A stretch of DNA of 64,000 nt from Campanula takesimana (Eukaryota > Streptophyta > Magnoliopsida > Asterales > Campanulaceae), in NCBI GenBank assembly GCA_026119855.1, contig JAOWBW010001584.1, positions 62,001 through 126,000 on the forward strand. The letters run 5' to 3'. Of the stretch, positions 29,571 to 40,714 are shown piece by piece. A program made the position numbers and the translations under genes. Each line of letters starts with the position of its first letter. The first letter of the stretch is position 1. Under the pieces are notes generated by a model that was given only the letters and a program-made list of their open reading frames with translations, had not been told where the DNA came from and did not search any database.

Positions 29571-32500
29571 AAAAGTGCTTTTTTTGCAAGGACCCCACTC
29601 ACATGAAGCCCGACTGCCCTAAGTATCGCCAATGGCGAATTAAGAAAGGTATGTCATTTAGCTTTGTTTGTACTGAAGCTAATTTAGTTTCAATTCCTTC
29701 GTATACATGGTGGTTAGACTCCGGTGCAACTACTCACATAAGTTCATGTATGCAGGGTTGCCTGAACTACCGAACACCCAATGAAGGTGAAAGATTCATC
29801 TACATGGGAGCTGGAAAGCCGGTAGAGGTGGAAGGCATAGGGACTTTTAGATTATCTCTTAGTACCAGATATTATTTAGTTTTGAACAATGTATTTATTA
29901 TTCCATCATTTAGACAGAATTTAATTTCCGTCACTACATTAGATCGAGAAGGTTATTCTTGCATCTTCGGTAATAATAAATGCAATTTATATTTTGATTC
30001 AAAGCTTTTTGGTACTAGTTCTTTGTCTTATATTGATAATCTATATTTACTTGACACAGTCAATTCATTAAATGAGTCCCATAATAATGAAACTAAATCT
30101 CGAGGCATAAAACGAAAGTTTTCAAGTAAAAATTCTTATACCTTGTGGAATAGGCGTTTGGGTCATATATCCAAAAGGAGAATTGACAAGCTTGTGTCCG
30201 AGGGAATATTACATAAGCTTGATACTCCGGAAAATAACTTTTGTATTGAATGCCTTAAGGGAAAATTCACGAATAGTACAAACAAAAATGAGTCATTGAG
30301 AGCTACAAAAGTCTTAGAACTAATTCATACGGACATATGTGGACCGTTACCTACCCCTTCATGGAACGGACAAACATATTTTATTACGTTCATAGATGAT
30401 TTCTCTCGTTATGGATACATTTATTTGCTTCATGAAAAGTCTCAATCATTAGACGTTTTCAAGTCTTTTAAAACCGAAGTTGAAAATCAACTTGAAAAGA
30501 CTATTAAGAACGTTAGATCCGATCGTGGTGGTGAATACTACGGTCGGAATGACGGTTCGGGAGAACAACGTCCGGGTCCTTTTGCTCGCTATTTGGAAGA
30601 GTGTGGGATTGTCCCTCACTACACCATGCTGGGGACACCTAGCATGAATGGTGTAGCCGAGAGACGTAATAGAACCCTTAAGGATATGATAAGAAGTATG
30701 GTTTTTTGTACTTCTTTACCTCACTCATTATGGGGCGATGCTTTGAAAACCGCAACATACCTACTTAATAGAGCTCCTTCAAAAGCTACTAACAAAACCC
30801 CTTATGAATTATGGACCGGTAAGAAACCGTCCCTTAATCATCTTCATGTTTGGGGTTGTCCAGCCGAAGCTAGGCCTTATAGACCTAACGAAGGAAAGTT
30901 GAACGCTAAGACCGTTAGTAGTTATTTTGTAGGGTATTCTCAAAGATCTAGGAGATATAAATTCTATGACCCAAAAACTAGAACCTTTTTCGAGACGGGA
31001 AATGCTAGGTTCTTTGAGGATGTTGAATTTAGAGGGGAAATTTTGAATAGTAATTTTGAATTTGAAGAAATGGAAGAGGAATTCGTTTCTATACCTCTTC
31101 CTATAGTTCCTATCGAAAATCAAGCAGTTGTGCCTGAAATTCGACAAGAACATAATATTCAAAATGACGTTAATTCTCCTATTAATGAACAACATGAAAA
31201 TGTTGATGAGGAAATTCAACACCCTCAAAATCAAGAAGAACCGGTGCCATTAAGAAGATCTAATAGAGCAAGAAGGAGTGCTATACCGGATTATTATGAT
31301 GTATATCTTGCCAAAAATGAGGAACCGTTAGGTTTAGTGGGAGATGAGCCAATCACCTTCCATGAAGCCATTAGTGGTCCAAATTCTCAAAAGTGGATTG
31401 ATGCCATAAATGAAGAGTTAAAATCCATTAATGATAATGACGTTTGGGATCTTGTCCCATTACCTAAGAATGTGAAACCCATCGGATGTAAATGGGTCTT
31501 TAAGACCAAAAGGGATTCACAAGGTAATGTGGAGAGACATAAGGCTCGTCTTGTCGCTAAAGGGTTTACTCAAAAAGAAGGCATTGATTACAAAGAAACA
31601 TTTTCATCGGTATCCTCTAAAAATGCTTTTAGGATCATTATGGCTTTAGTGGCACATTTTGACCTTGAGCTTCATCAAATGGATGTAAAGACAACTTTTC
31701 TCAATGGCGACATTGAGGAAACTATCTATATGAAGAAACCAGAAATGGTGACTGATTCGGATCAAACTAGTCAACTAGTTTATAAACTTAAGAAATCCAT
31801 TTATGGGCTCAAGCAAGCATCTCGTCAATGGTACTTAAAATTCAACCAAGTTATTCTTTCATTTGGCTTTGAAATGAATCTTGGTGAAGATTGTGTGTAC
31901 CATAAGTTCAGTGGGAGTAGATTTATATTTTTGGTCTTATATGTGGATGACATTTTACTTGCTAGTAATGATAAGGATCTTCTTAAGGAAACCAAGAAAT
32001 TTCTCTCAAACAAATTTGAGATGAAAGATCTTGGAGAAACTTCTTTTGTATTAGGAATCCAAATACATCGTGATCACTCACGGGGTATGTTAGGATTATC
32101 ACAAAAGAGCTATATAGAGAAGGTATTACAAAGGTTTAGCATGGGAAATTGTAAACCACATGACACCCCGGTCTCTAAGGGAGATAAGTTCAGTCTAAAG
32201 CAATGTCCTAAAAATAATCTTGAATCCAAGTATATGGAAAATATCCCTTACGCATCGGCAGTAGGAAGCCTAATGTATGCACAAGTTTGTACTCGCCCAG
32301 ATCTTGCCTTTATTGTTGGCATGCTTGGGCGATATCAAAGCAATCCGGGAAGAGAACATTGGGTCGCAGCCAAAAGAGTGATGAGATACTTACAAAACAC
32401 GAAGAACTACATGCTTACATATTCAAAGTCGGATCATCTTGAGATCATTGGTTTTTCTGATTCCGACTTTGCTGGATGCCAAGATAGTCGCAAATCGACA

Positions 32501-32896
32501 TCAGGTTATGTCTTCACTTTGGCCGGTGGAGCGATATCTTGGAGAAGTGCCAAGCAAACATTAGTAACTACTTCCACCATGGAAGCCGAATTTGTTGCTT
32601 GCTATGAGGCATCCAATCAAGCTATATGGCTGCGTAAATTCATTGAAGGACTACGAATTGTCAAAGGTGTTGAAAGACCGCTTAAGTTATATTGTGACAA
32701 TCGGGCCGCGGTATTGTACTCCAACAACAACAAGAGTTCATCTAAATCTAAGCATATAGATATTAAGTTTCTTGTTGTGAGAGAAAGAGTACAAAATGAA
32801 CAAATAGAAATAGAACTTATTGGTACAAACTCCATGTTAGCGGATCCATTTAGTATTTCACGAGCATGTTGCTCATATGGGTGTAATAACTTTTGA
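29567..32896 (+). CDS. Copia-1 pol: zinc knuckle, protease, integrase, RT, RNase H
   Basis: 1109-codon open frame. Zinc knuckle CFFCKDPTHMKPDC (residues 4-17), protease DSGATTHIS (~51-59), GAG-pre-integrase and HHCC region (LGHISKRRIDKL, CIECLKG; ~200-245). Integrase core follows with D in HTDICGP, D in RSDRGGEYY and E in MNGVAERRNR. Then reverse transcriptase ~620-870 with GCKWVFKTKRD, YGLKQASRQWY and YVDD (~791), and RNase H ~960-1090 with FSDSDFAGCQDSRKSTSGY, TMEAEF and YCDNRAA. The usual ADPLTK-type C-terminal motif is interrupted: after ADP the frame reads FSISRACC, as if a short stretch was lost. Catalytic residues otherwise look intact. Confidence 0.95.
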   Translation: MKKCFFCKDPTHMKPDCPKYRQWRIKKGMSFSFVCTEANLVSIPSYTWWLDSGATTHISSCMQGCLNYRTPNEGERFIYMGAGKPVEVEGIGTFRLSLSTRYYLVLNNVFIIPSFRQNLISVTTLDREGYSCIFGNNKCNLYFDSKLFGTSSLSYIDNLYLLDTVNSLNESHNNETKSRGIKRKFSSKNSYTLWNRRLGHISKRRIDKLVSEGILHKLDTPENNFCIECLKGKFTNSTNKNESLRATKVLELIHTDICGPLPTPSWNGQTYFITFIDDFSRYGYIYLLHEKSQSLDVFKSFKTEVENQLEKTIKNVRSDRGGEYYGRNDGSGEQRPGPFARYLEECGIVPHYTMLGTPSMNGVAERRNRTLKDMIRSMVFCTSLPHSLWGDALKTATYLLNRAPSKATNKTPYELWTGKKPSLNHLHVWGCPAEARPYRPNEGKLNAKTVSSYFVGYSQRSRRYKFYDPKTRTFFETGNARFFEDVEFRGEILNSNFEFEEMEEEFVSIPLPIVPIENQAVVPEIRQEHNIQNDVNSPINEQHENVDEEIQHPQNQEEPVPLRRSNRARRSAIPDYYDVYLAKNEEPLGLVGDEPITFHEAISGPNSQKWIDAINEELKSINDNDVWDLVPLPKNVKPIGCKWVFKTKRDSQGNVERHKARLVAKGFTQKEGIDYKETFSSVSSKNAFRIIMALVAHFDLELHQMDVKTTFLNGDIEETIYMKKPEMVTDSDQTSQLVYKLKKSIYGLKQASRQWYLKFNQVILSFGFEMNLGEDCVYHKFSGSRFIFLVLYVDDILLASNDKDLLKETKKFLSNKFEMKDLGETSFVLGIQIHRDHSRGMLGLSQKSYIEKVLQRFSMGNCKPHDTPVSKGDKFSLKQCPKNNLESKYMENIPYASAVGSLMYAQVCTRPDLAFIVGMLGRYQSNPGREHWVAAKRVMRYLQNTKNYMLTYSKSDHLEIIGFSDSDFAGCQDSRKSTSGYVFTLAGGAISWRSAKQTLVTTSTMEAEFVACYEASNQAIWLRKFIEGLRIVKGVERPLKLYCDNRAAVLYSNNNKSSSKSKHIDIKFLVVRERVQNEQIEIELIGTNSMLADPFSISRACCSYGCNNF

Positions 32897-33274
32897 TAAT
32901 GCTTAAATCAGTGGGGGTTTTTAATGTTTTCTATTTCCTTGTGTTGTTTTAAATTTTGATCTCATTTGGTTAAAAGTAGGACTAGTTGGAGAATATATAT
33001 ATGCATTCTTCATATATATTCGTTAATATTCCATGCTACATATCTATACTTAATCTATGTCATTTAGTTGGATATATATATGTGATTAATGTGGGTTTAG
33101 TTGCGAATCAATTACAACGACTGCCCCTTTAGTCCTTATACTTATATGACTAATGGACGGGATTGGTTTCGAATGACAACAAAGTGCACATAAGGGTTGT
33201 CATTTGTGTTATAAATATGATTAAAAGAATTTTATTAAGTGAAGGTATATGTTATAATAATCCAAGTGGGAGAT

Positions 33275-33754
33275 TGTAAGAACATGGATTAATATAACAT
33301 ATAAATACTTAATAATATAATGATCAATATTATAATATATGGTATAAAGTATAGAACTCAACATAATGTGTAGAATTCCATAGTATAAGGCTACCATTAA
33401 ATGATGGGCATAATGGTAAACTCTTATACATGAATAGGTGTAGTCCCTAAGTGAGGTGCCTATTCCCTTCCTATATAAAGGCCATTCCATCAGCTATAGA
33501 AGGGACTAAAAATTTTGATTATTTTCTCATTTATAAACTCTTCATAAAGATCAAAGAAGACAAGAGAATAAGGCACAATCACTTAGAAGATCTACTCCTC
33601 TCTTCTTTAAAGACTATCTTCTTACTTCATCAAGAACAAGACTAAGAACAATCATGGAATCACAAGGTACACGCTTCCGTCTTCTTCTTCTTCTTCTCAT
33701 TCTTAATCTAGTTGTGAGTCGGTTCATGGTTTGATGGATCATTTTGTTCCAACA
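33275..33754 (+). repeat. 3' LTR of Copia-1
   Basis: 480 bp, preceded by the polypurine tract (33262-33274) and followed by ACGAT. Relative to the 5' LTR it has A to G at the 'TTTTGATTATTT' site and lacks six bases of the CTT run. Confidence 0.96.
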
Positions 33755-34089
33755 ACGATGGCTAAGAGGAGGAGGAGGAGGAGGTAGCCGACAATGGTGG
33801 AAGTGAGATGGTGAACCCATTGAACCAAAAGGAATGAGAAAGTATGGAGAAAGGGAGTAGTGAGTAAGGGCTGTAGAGATTGGAGAAGGGGAGGGATCTT
33901 GGGAAATATTTCATGGTTTTTATTTTGGTAAGTGTGTTGAGGAAGATATGGCTAAACTTATAATTTGTTACCCAAACTCTATAGGGTATGTGAGTAAACA
34001 CTCATCTTTAAATTAAATGTATGAGAAATTAGTTTATCTACTTTTTAAAAGGTATGTGACGGTTAATTAAATATTCAACTTCAAACAAG
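33755..34089. other. Continuation of the Copia-1 target region
   Basis: Joins to 27001-27108 when Copia-1 is removed. It begins with a GAGGAGGAGG triplet run and has no supported gene. A stretch near 33800-33900 resembles a broken coding region but has no open frame of useful length. Confidence 0.3.
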
Positions 34090-34640
34090 TAATAGATTGA
34101 TTTTCAATTGTGAAATGCATGTCCCAGTTATTATCCTCAAATTCAAGTGTAAACAACTGTGAAATGCATGTCTCAATTATTATAATAATTGTGCAAACTT
34201 GAGAGATTAATTTATCAATTTATAATAAGCAGATTCTCAATTGTTTTAAAGACATATAGCATAACACATTTGTGAACATCATACAATTGTGAAATCACAT
34301 TACTGTAAAATCACACAATTATGAAATTATACAACTGTGAAATCAGTTGAGAAATGATTTTGAAAGTGAAAAATGAAAAAAAATGATACAACTGTGAAAA
34401 TCACACAATTGAGAAATCACATAAAACTGTGAAATCATACAATTGTGAAATCATTTGAGAAATGATTTTACAAGTGAAAAATGACACAACTGTGGAATCG
34501 CACAACTGTGAAATCATACAGCTGTGAAATCAGTTGAGAAATAATTTTAGAAGTAAAAAATCAAAAAAAAATCAAAAAAAAAAAAAAACACAACATTGAA
34601 AGCACACAATTGTGAAATCATATAGCTAAGAAATTAAAAT
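34090..34640. repeat. Degenerate minisatellite, unit like CAATTGTGAAATCA
   Basis: About twenty spaced copies of a 14-18-base word (ACAATTGTGAAATCAC, ACAACTGTGAAATCAT, CAGCTGTGAAATCAG and similar) form higher-order blocks that also contain GTTGAGAAATGATTTT. The array is interrupted by a poly-A stretch near 34570-34590. CAATTG/CAGCTG are E-box-type sites, but nothing shows function. It has no coding capacity. Confidence 0.75.
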
Positions 34641-35098
34641 TGATTTTTTTTCAAATTTTCCAAGTGAAAAATGAACTTTTTATTTATAAATTTTGAATTA
34701 TGTGTTGAGTGTGTTTGTCTGATTCGTCATGACAACACGATTAAAACCGTGGTTTCAGATTGTTTGTTTTTGGATATTATATTTTTTATTTTTGGGTGGA
34801 AAAAAAGGAAGAGAGATAAAAAGGAGAGAGGAAGAGAGAGAAAAATGAGAGAGTAAGAGAGAGATGAGAGAAGAAAGCGCAGCTACAAAATGCGCTTAGT
34901 GCCGAATTGTTCCAGCAAGGCAGCAGCGCGCGCGTGCTGCAGGGGTAATATGTTCAAGGGACATCTTGGCATTTTTGAAAATGACTGTCCTTATTGGTCG
35001 TTTTAATTTGGGTGAGTGACTTATTGGTCAAAGCCTCTAAAAATTACCCAACTAACCCAATAAAAAAAAATTGAGGTATAAATGCGAGCCCGTGAAGT
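34641..35098. other. Non-coding stretch with a purine-rich run
   Basis: Contains an A/G-only run of about 70 bases (34800-34875), then a GC-rich CAGCAGCGCGCGCGTGCTGC hairpin near 34921-34940. Otherwise AT-rich. No gene is supported. Confidence 0.4.
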
Positions 35099-35103
35099 AT
35101 TTG

Positions 35104-35628
35104 TGATGCAAACAGGGAATAACATTATATTAACTATTATAATTATATTTGTATTTTATTATTAATTAGTTTGTAATTAGCATTTTAACTATTATTTTCA
35201 TCATTATTTTTAGTAGTATAATTTTAGAGGTTGGATAGATTTTGAGGAGATTTTATAGTTTTTAAGTCCTATTAGGTTACTATATAGGTTAGGGTTAATT
35301 TTAGTAGGTTTTAACTTCTTTTTCAAGTCTTATGGGCACTATAAAATAGGCCTCATATTGTAATCCGAAAATTAGAGAGTTGATATTGATTGTTTAATTG
35401 ATTGCTTTGCAATTGTGAGGTTAATTCCTTGAAGCTTTAATAGCTCGTTGAAGGTGGATTCCTTCGTTAAGGTGGATTCCTTCGTATTTCAAGAACTTCA
35501 TCATTATTGTTGTTTTTCTTGCCAAACCCTAATTCGTGGATTCGAATTGGGTCAATTAATTCGTTGATTCAGTTAATTGTTATCATTTTATTTTATTGTT
35601 ATTCCGCTGCAACAACTCGATTACATCA
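35104..35628 (+). mobile_element. Solo LTR
   Basis: 525 bp starting TGATG and ending CATCA, flanked by a perfect 5-bp duplication ATTTG (35099-35103, 35629-35633). It has a TATA-like CTATAAAATAGG at about 35340. There is no internal retroelement sequence next to it, so recombination between two LTRs has removed the rest. The orientation is inferred from the TATA box. Confidence 0.85.
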
Positions 35629-35633
35629 ATTTG

Positions 35634-36589
35634 GTACTCACATACCTTAATTGTACATAGCCACACAGAGCATTTACTAAAATCCTATCATGATTTAACA
35701 TGTTATTTGATATTTCAAGTGTAATCATAGTCGTTGATTTCATCTTAATCTAAGGGTAGAGAGTATTGTATCCAACTATTTACAACGTAGGGTTTCAAGT
35801 CGCCGTCTATCATCTTTGTATTTGTCTCTCTCCTTTTCTTTTATAAATAGTGGCGTCAATATGTCTTTGTTCCCAAACCCAATCTAGATCTTTCGTCCTC
35901 TCCTATAGGAAAAATGTTGATGCAATCTGATGGGGAACCAATGCAGGCACAATGCTCTTATGGTTTTTGAATTTGGGGCAACTACCATTAGTCTGGTATA
36001 CAGCCAACATTCTATTTTAATTTATCAATTTTACATGTGCATATGTTTGTAGTCCATGCTAAATTTTACTTTGGTCATTTTACATGTGCATTTGCAGACA
36101 TTTATATGTTTATTTTGTTGTCTTAATTTAGCATCTTCAGATTTGTATGGAACAAAAAAAAGAAAAAAAAAAAAAAGGATGTCTGAATATCCATACACTT
36201 GGTAAAAACACTGGATTAGATATTGGAACAAGATCTATTGTCTTAAAAGAGGATGTCTGAATAAACATATTTGTTATCCATATTTTTTGATACACCTAAA
36301 TTGAACTAGGAAGTTCAAATTTTCCATTTAACTTGTAGAACCTTAGAAACTGATGCATCCTTTTATTTTTACCAAGCTTCCTAATTCTTTCCACTTTACA
36401 CTCCGAATCTTGCAAAAACCGTGTGCCATTTTCTACGGTCCTTCAGAAATTTCACAAGCTGAGATTGATTAGGTTCTCGTAGATAGTACATAAAAATATT
36501 GTTGTATAAGAACTTACAAGTACTTCTACTTCTACATCAAGTTATTCTAATACGTATGAATATTCTTGATCGTAATGTGCAGGGGCCAT
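35634..36589. other. Non-coding stretch
   Basis: AT-rich with an A-run near 36155-36175. No supported gene, no clear repeat. The part just before 36590 may be the upstream continuation of the diverged third copy, but identity is too low to be sure by eye. Confidence 0.3.
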
Positions 36590-37180
36590 TAATTTTTTAT
36601 TAAAATTATTGATGATTAATTATTATTGATATTACTTCCATTTCCTTTATAGGTCAAATGTGTTCGATTTCAAGAATTTACGCACTGGTTCGTTGTTAAT
36701 GGCATTTCAATTGAAGTCTTAAGATCGATAAATCTTCCACCCCTTGCTCAGCGTTACGTATATGGTTCGGTAAACAATAATATTAGATGGGTGACGGTTA
36801 GTTCCCTACTTTGTTTCGTTGCCACAGAACTAGGGAGATAAATTTGCCGGTACCACGCCCTATTATAATGGCACGTTAGGCCAAGAAATTATAGTAGGCC
36901 ACCAGCAATCATGTTTTATGGCTCTCCCAACATAAGGGAGATAATTTTTTCTTACGTCGCTACTATTTCAATGATTTTTGAGAAGATGTGCCAAAAAACG
37001 TACAGGGAGACTGAAAGTAATTTTGAGAGATGGAGTTTACCAGTAGCAATTCCAATGATGATACTGAATGGTAAGGAAAAGGAAGGAGGGATAATTGTAA
37101 GAAGCATGTACTGACTAGGAGATATTGTTTTTTTGTTTGGTTAATTTACTATGTTCAATTACTATTGATGGATTGTATTT
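36590..37180. repeat. Third, older copy of the 3.25-5.87 kb region
   Basis: 36600-36790 aligns with 3285-3545 (shared 'AAAATTATTGATGATTA', 'TTTATAGGTCAAATGT', 'GATTTCAAGAA', 'TATGGTTCGG'). 37095-37170 aligns with 3705-3725 joined to 5780-5860, skipping the MITE and LINE. Identity is clearly lower than between copies A and B. The middle (about 36800-37090) is not alignable by eye and holds a GGGAGATAA-rich segment. It gives an approximate MITE-free ancestral state. Confidence 0.65.
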
Positions 37181-37339
37181 TACTCTATATCTTCTCCATA
37201 TTTCTGGTGCTTTATATTAGATTTTTGATGTAATTTAGACAAGGTTGATGTAATTTTGAATTTATTATGTAATGGGTAAATTTGTGGAAAAACATTGTCT
37301 TTAGAGTGATTTCTTTAAGTAATGTTACGATGTTCCTAC

Positions 37340-38177
37340 AAAGATCGGTACGTGCTCAAGGTCAACAGTCAAAATCAAGGGCAAATGAAGTCAAGCAAGT
37401 CAAGGGAAGGATCGGAGCGAGGAGAAAGAAGGAAGAACAGAAGATGAGTAGCAGTCCAGGAAAGTGGGCAGTCGCCCAAGATTACCTAGGCGGACGCACA
37501 TAATGAAGCTTCAAAGCCCAGATTCCTTCCAGCATACATGGGCGGTCGCACAAGACTTTTATGGGCGGCCGCACATGCTAGTCGGGAGGGAATTTTCCAG
37601 TTTCCTTATTTCACTAGGATTTTGAGTATTTTCCTTATTGAAAAACCTAGGAGACCCTAGGTTAAATAGGGGATAAACCCAGCAGCCGTTTTTATGTTAG
37701 TTTTTACCTCTTCTTAGCGTGTAAACAAGATTGAAGTCTTTTCTTTTCAAGATTCAAGATCCAGGTTTTATGTTCTTAATTTTATTACTCGTGTTCATTA
37801 TATTGAATATGAGTAGCTAAGTTCTTAATTCATGGGTTGGATGTAAAACATTATCTAGTTCTATGTTATAAACGTTTTTATTCATATTGATTTCATTCTA
37901 GTTGTTCAAAGTATTTTAATCAAGTTTCTAGGGTTTCAATAATTGAATTAGTCATTATTGGCCTTTTTAACAATCTAGGGTTTTAACTCCGCCATTGATT
38001 TGGGGATTAAAGCGTAGACCAATGCTTTGATTAATACGTCTATTTGATGCCGTGATAGAATTCAAATGGGTGTAGGTTTATTTGTTCTGTAGAACGTAAT
38101 AATTCTTTAAATAATTAGATGGACTTGATTTGCGAAGTGTGATTAGATAAAGTGAAATAAATTGCAATCCGGCCGCC
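37340..38177. other. LTR- or leader-like non-coding stretch
   Basis: Contains repeated words of the form TGGGCGG(T/C)CGCACA and GGGCAGTCGCCC (about 37467-37580), then AT-rich sequence that flows into the start of copy B. The end of it, with 38178-38540, looks like an old LTR tail. I see no gene. The 73-codon frame at 37282 is not supported. Confidence 0.3.
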
Positions 38178-40714
38178 TCACCGTCCCAATCTTTACAAGA
38201 AGTGAACGAACCCTGGAATGGAATCAATAACTTTATTTCAAAATAACATAGAATGATGATAGTGTGAAATCCAACACGTGAATCTCTTTAATCTGTTTAC
38301 ATCGTTGCTAGTTATCTTTGTTTTGTTAATTTAGTATTTAATTTCAGTCTTTTGTTAAGAAAATCAAATCAAATCAAACCCCCTGGTTACTTTTACACTA
38401 ATTGAATACACTTATGTTTCACCCAAGTCCCTAAGGTTCGACCCTTACTTCTGTACGCTGCTGCTTCGGCACTTGTACACTTGCAATGTTTTTATTACAG
38501 TGGGATTTTTCTCATTAACTATATACATGGGTCTGCACAATATCTTGCGTAAAACGCGTTTTACGAAACGCATAGGAAAAACGTGTTTTTAAAAAACGTG
38601 TGGTGGCATTTTTGTAAATAGTCGGAACTTCTCGAACGGTTCTGGATATCAATATAAAGCCTTCTGGATATGAGATTTGATAGCCAGAACCTTTGAAAGT
38701 GATAGCCAGAAAGGGTTTTGGATATCAATAACAAGCTTTTCTGGATATGATTTTCAAGCACATTTGAAAAAGGTCATGGCTAATAAACTTTCTGGATATC
38801 AAGTTCAAAAGGTTCTAGATATAGATAATAGGGTTAATGACTATTTAGGGCCTGAACTCCAGGGGGTGCGTCTAAAAGGGACCTCGGTTTTTTTTTCCCG
38901 CTAGATCAGGGTTCAATATCTAAATTTTTCGCCAGTTAAGGGTTTTTGACGGAAATCGTTAGAAAAGTCCGTTAAGTGCCATGTGCATGGCACGTGATCG
39001 ACTAAATGGATGGATTTGTAATGATATTAGTTAGTAAGGTTTTAGTGAAATTTTTGAAACTCAAAAGGTTTAAAAATGAAATAAATATTTTTTCTAAAAA
39101 GACAATCCTTTTTCTAAATAATCAAGTATATAATAAAATAAGTAATTATCATATATAAAATAAATTTATTAAAAAAATCAAAATTATTAAACAAAGAGTT
39201 GGTCTTGTGAAAAACGTGTTTTACCCTAAAGATAGAAAAAACGTGTTTTTCCAAAAAAAATGCCAGTGTTAATATCAAAAACTGCCAAGCTTGGCCACTG
39301 GCACTCATAAAACATTGACACTGGTACTTTAGTGTTAGTGTTAAAAAGTGTCAGGCACATACACGGGCACTTTTTTAGCACTGACACTAGCAGTATGAAA
39401 AGTGTCAGTGTCTTTGTTAATATGTGTTAGTGTAATATCACTGGCACTTCTTAAAACTAACACTGGCAGTTATGATAAATTCCATTTTATTACAAAAAAT
39501 TTACCGCGTGCGTTGAAACAACTTCCAGTTTATTACAAAAATGCCACCGCCTCATTTAAAAAACACGCTTGACCCTAAAATTAGGGTAAAACGTGTTTTT
39601 TACTAGTTTTTCACTTAAACAAATTAATCTAATAGCTATATTAAATATAAAATGATTTATATTATTTTCTAAATAATAAATTTAAAATAAAGAAAATTAT
39701 AAATAAATTTAAATTTTATTCTATGAACGTAATAAATTACTTTTTACATTCACCAAATTTAAAACAACATAAAGTAATTATCACTATTTACAATGGAAAG
39801 CTTTTATTACTTTTTTATTAATAGGACCCACTCGAAATAAGACATCCCAAAATGAAAAGCTTTTATTACTTTTTGGGTAATACTAGGGGCACAAAATGCC
39901 CACAAAACAAAAGTCACAAAATGATCTGGAGGCTGAGTTGGATACCATGTGACCCTCAATTTTAATGAACTTTTAACCACTCATACAAACTCTAGTTAAA
40001 AATTAAAAGGAAAAAATTAAATGAAAACCCAATTACCATATTCAGTTGAATCAGTTGCCGTCTTATCATATTCCTTGACTTCAGCCGTTCCTTTCCTTCT
40101 TCTCTTCCCAGTCCAACCGACGGTAGCAACAATTGCCGAGTCCCTTTTACTTATTTGATTTTCAACACGATTCCATGATCAGAACTGTGATATTTTAGCA
40201 TAATCATAATATATCGATCTCAAATCAGGTACTATCATTTGTCTGATCCAACTTCTACTTTTAATTTCACTTTTTTGCTGCAAAAGTGTTGCTAGTGTTC
40301 ATTCTGACTCTTTTTTTTTTTTGTTAATTGATATGGTTTAATTATGATTGTGAATAAGCTTTTTGCCATTCTATTACAATGTTAATTTAGTGAAACTGAT
40401 AATGTTGTGGTTCTTTGAACTACTTCTTGACCACAGAGATATCCAATCAACATTCTGCCATTCACCTAATTATTATTGTTTCTTTGGCACAGTGCAACCC
40501 ATTATGGAAAACTCAACACAATATGATTACAATAGCAAAATTGGTCATTAAAAGCAGTAATATGTAAACACCTTGCTTTTCATGTATGTTCCAGATCAAG
40601 ATGATAAAAACTTAATTATTAGGTGTGTTATTTATAAATTGATTATACATTGTGAACTTTCTGATATGCATTAATAAATCTTCATTTCTTTTTGTTTTGT
40701 GCAACTACATAGAC

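Larger units (their letters stand above)
27109..33754 (+). mobile_element. Ty1/Copia retrotransposon Copia-1, nearly intact
   Basis: The element is 6646 bp with LTRs of 486 bp (27109-27594) and 480 bp (33275-33754), TG...CA ends, and a perfect target-site duplication ACGAT (27104-27108, 33755-33759). The primer-binding site TGGTATCAGAGCC (27598-27610) matches the initiator methionine tRNA, and the polypurine tract is AAGTGGGAGAT next to the 3' LTR. Order: gag, protease, integrase, RT, RNase H, as in Copia. The LTRs differ by one substitution and a 6-bp change in a CTT run, so it is young. It lies in the part of the unit seen only once here. Confidence 0.96.
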
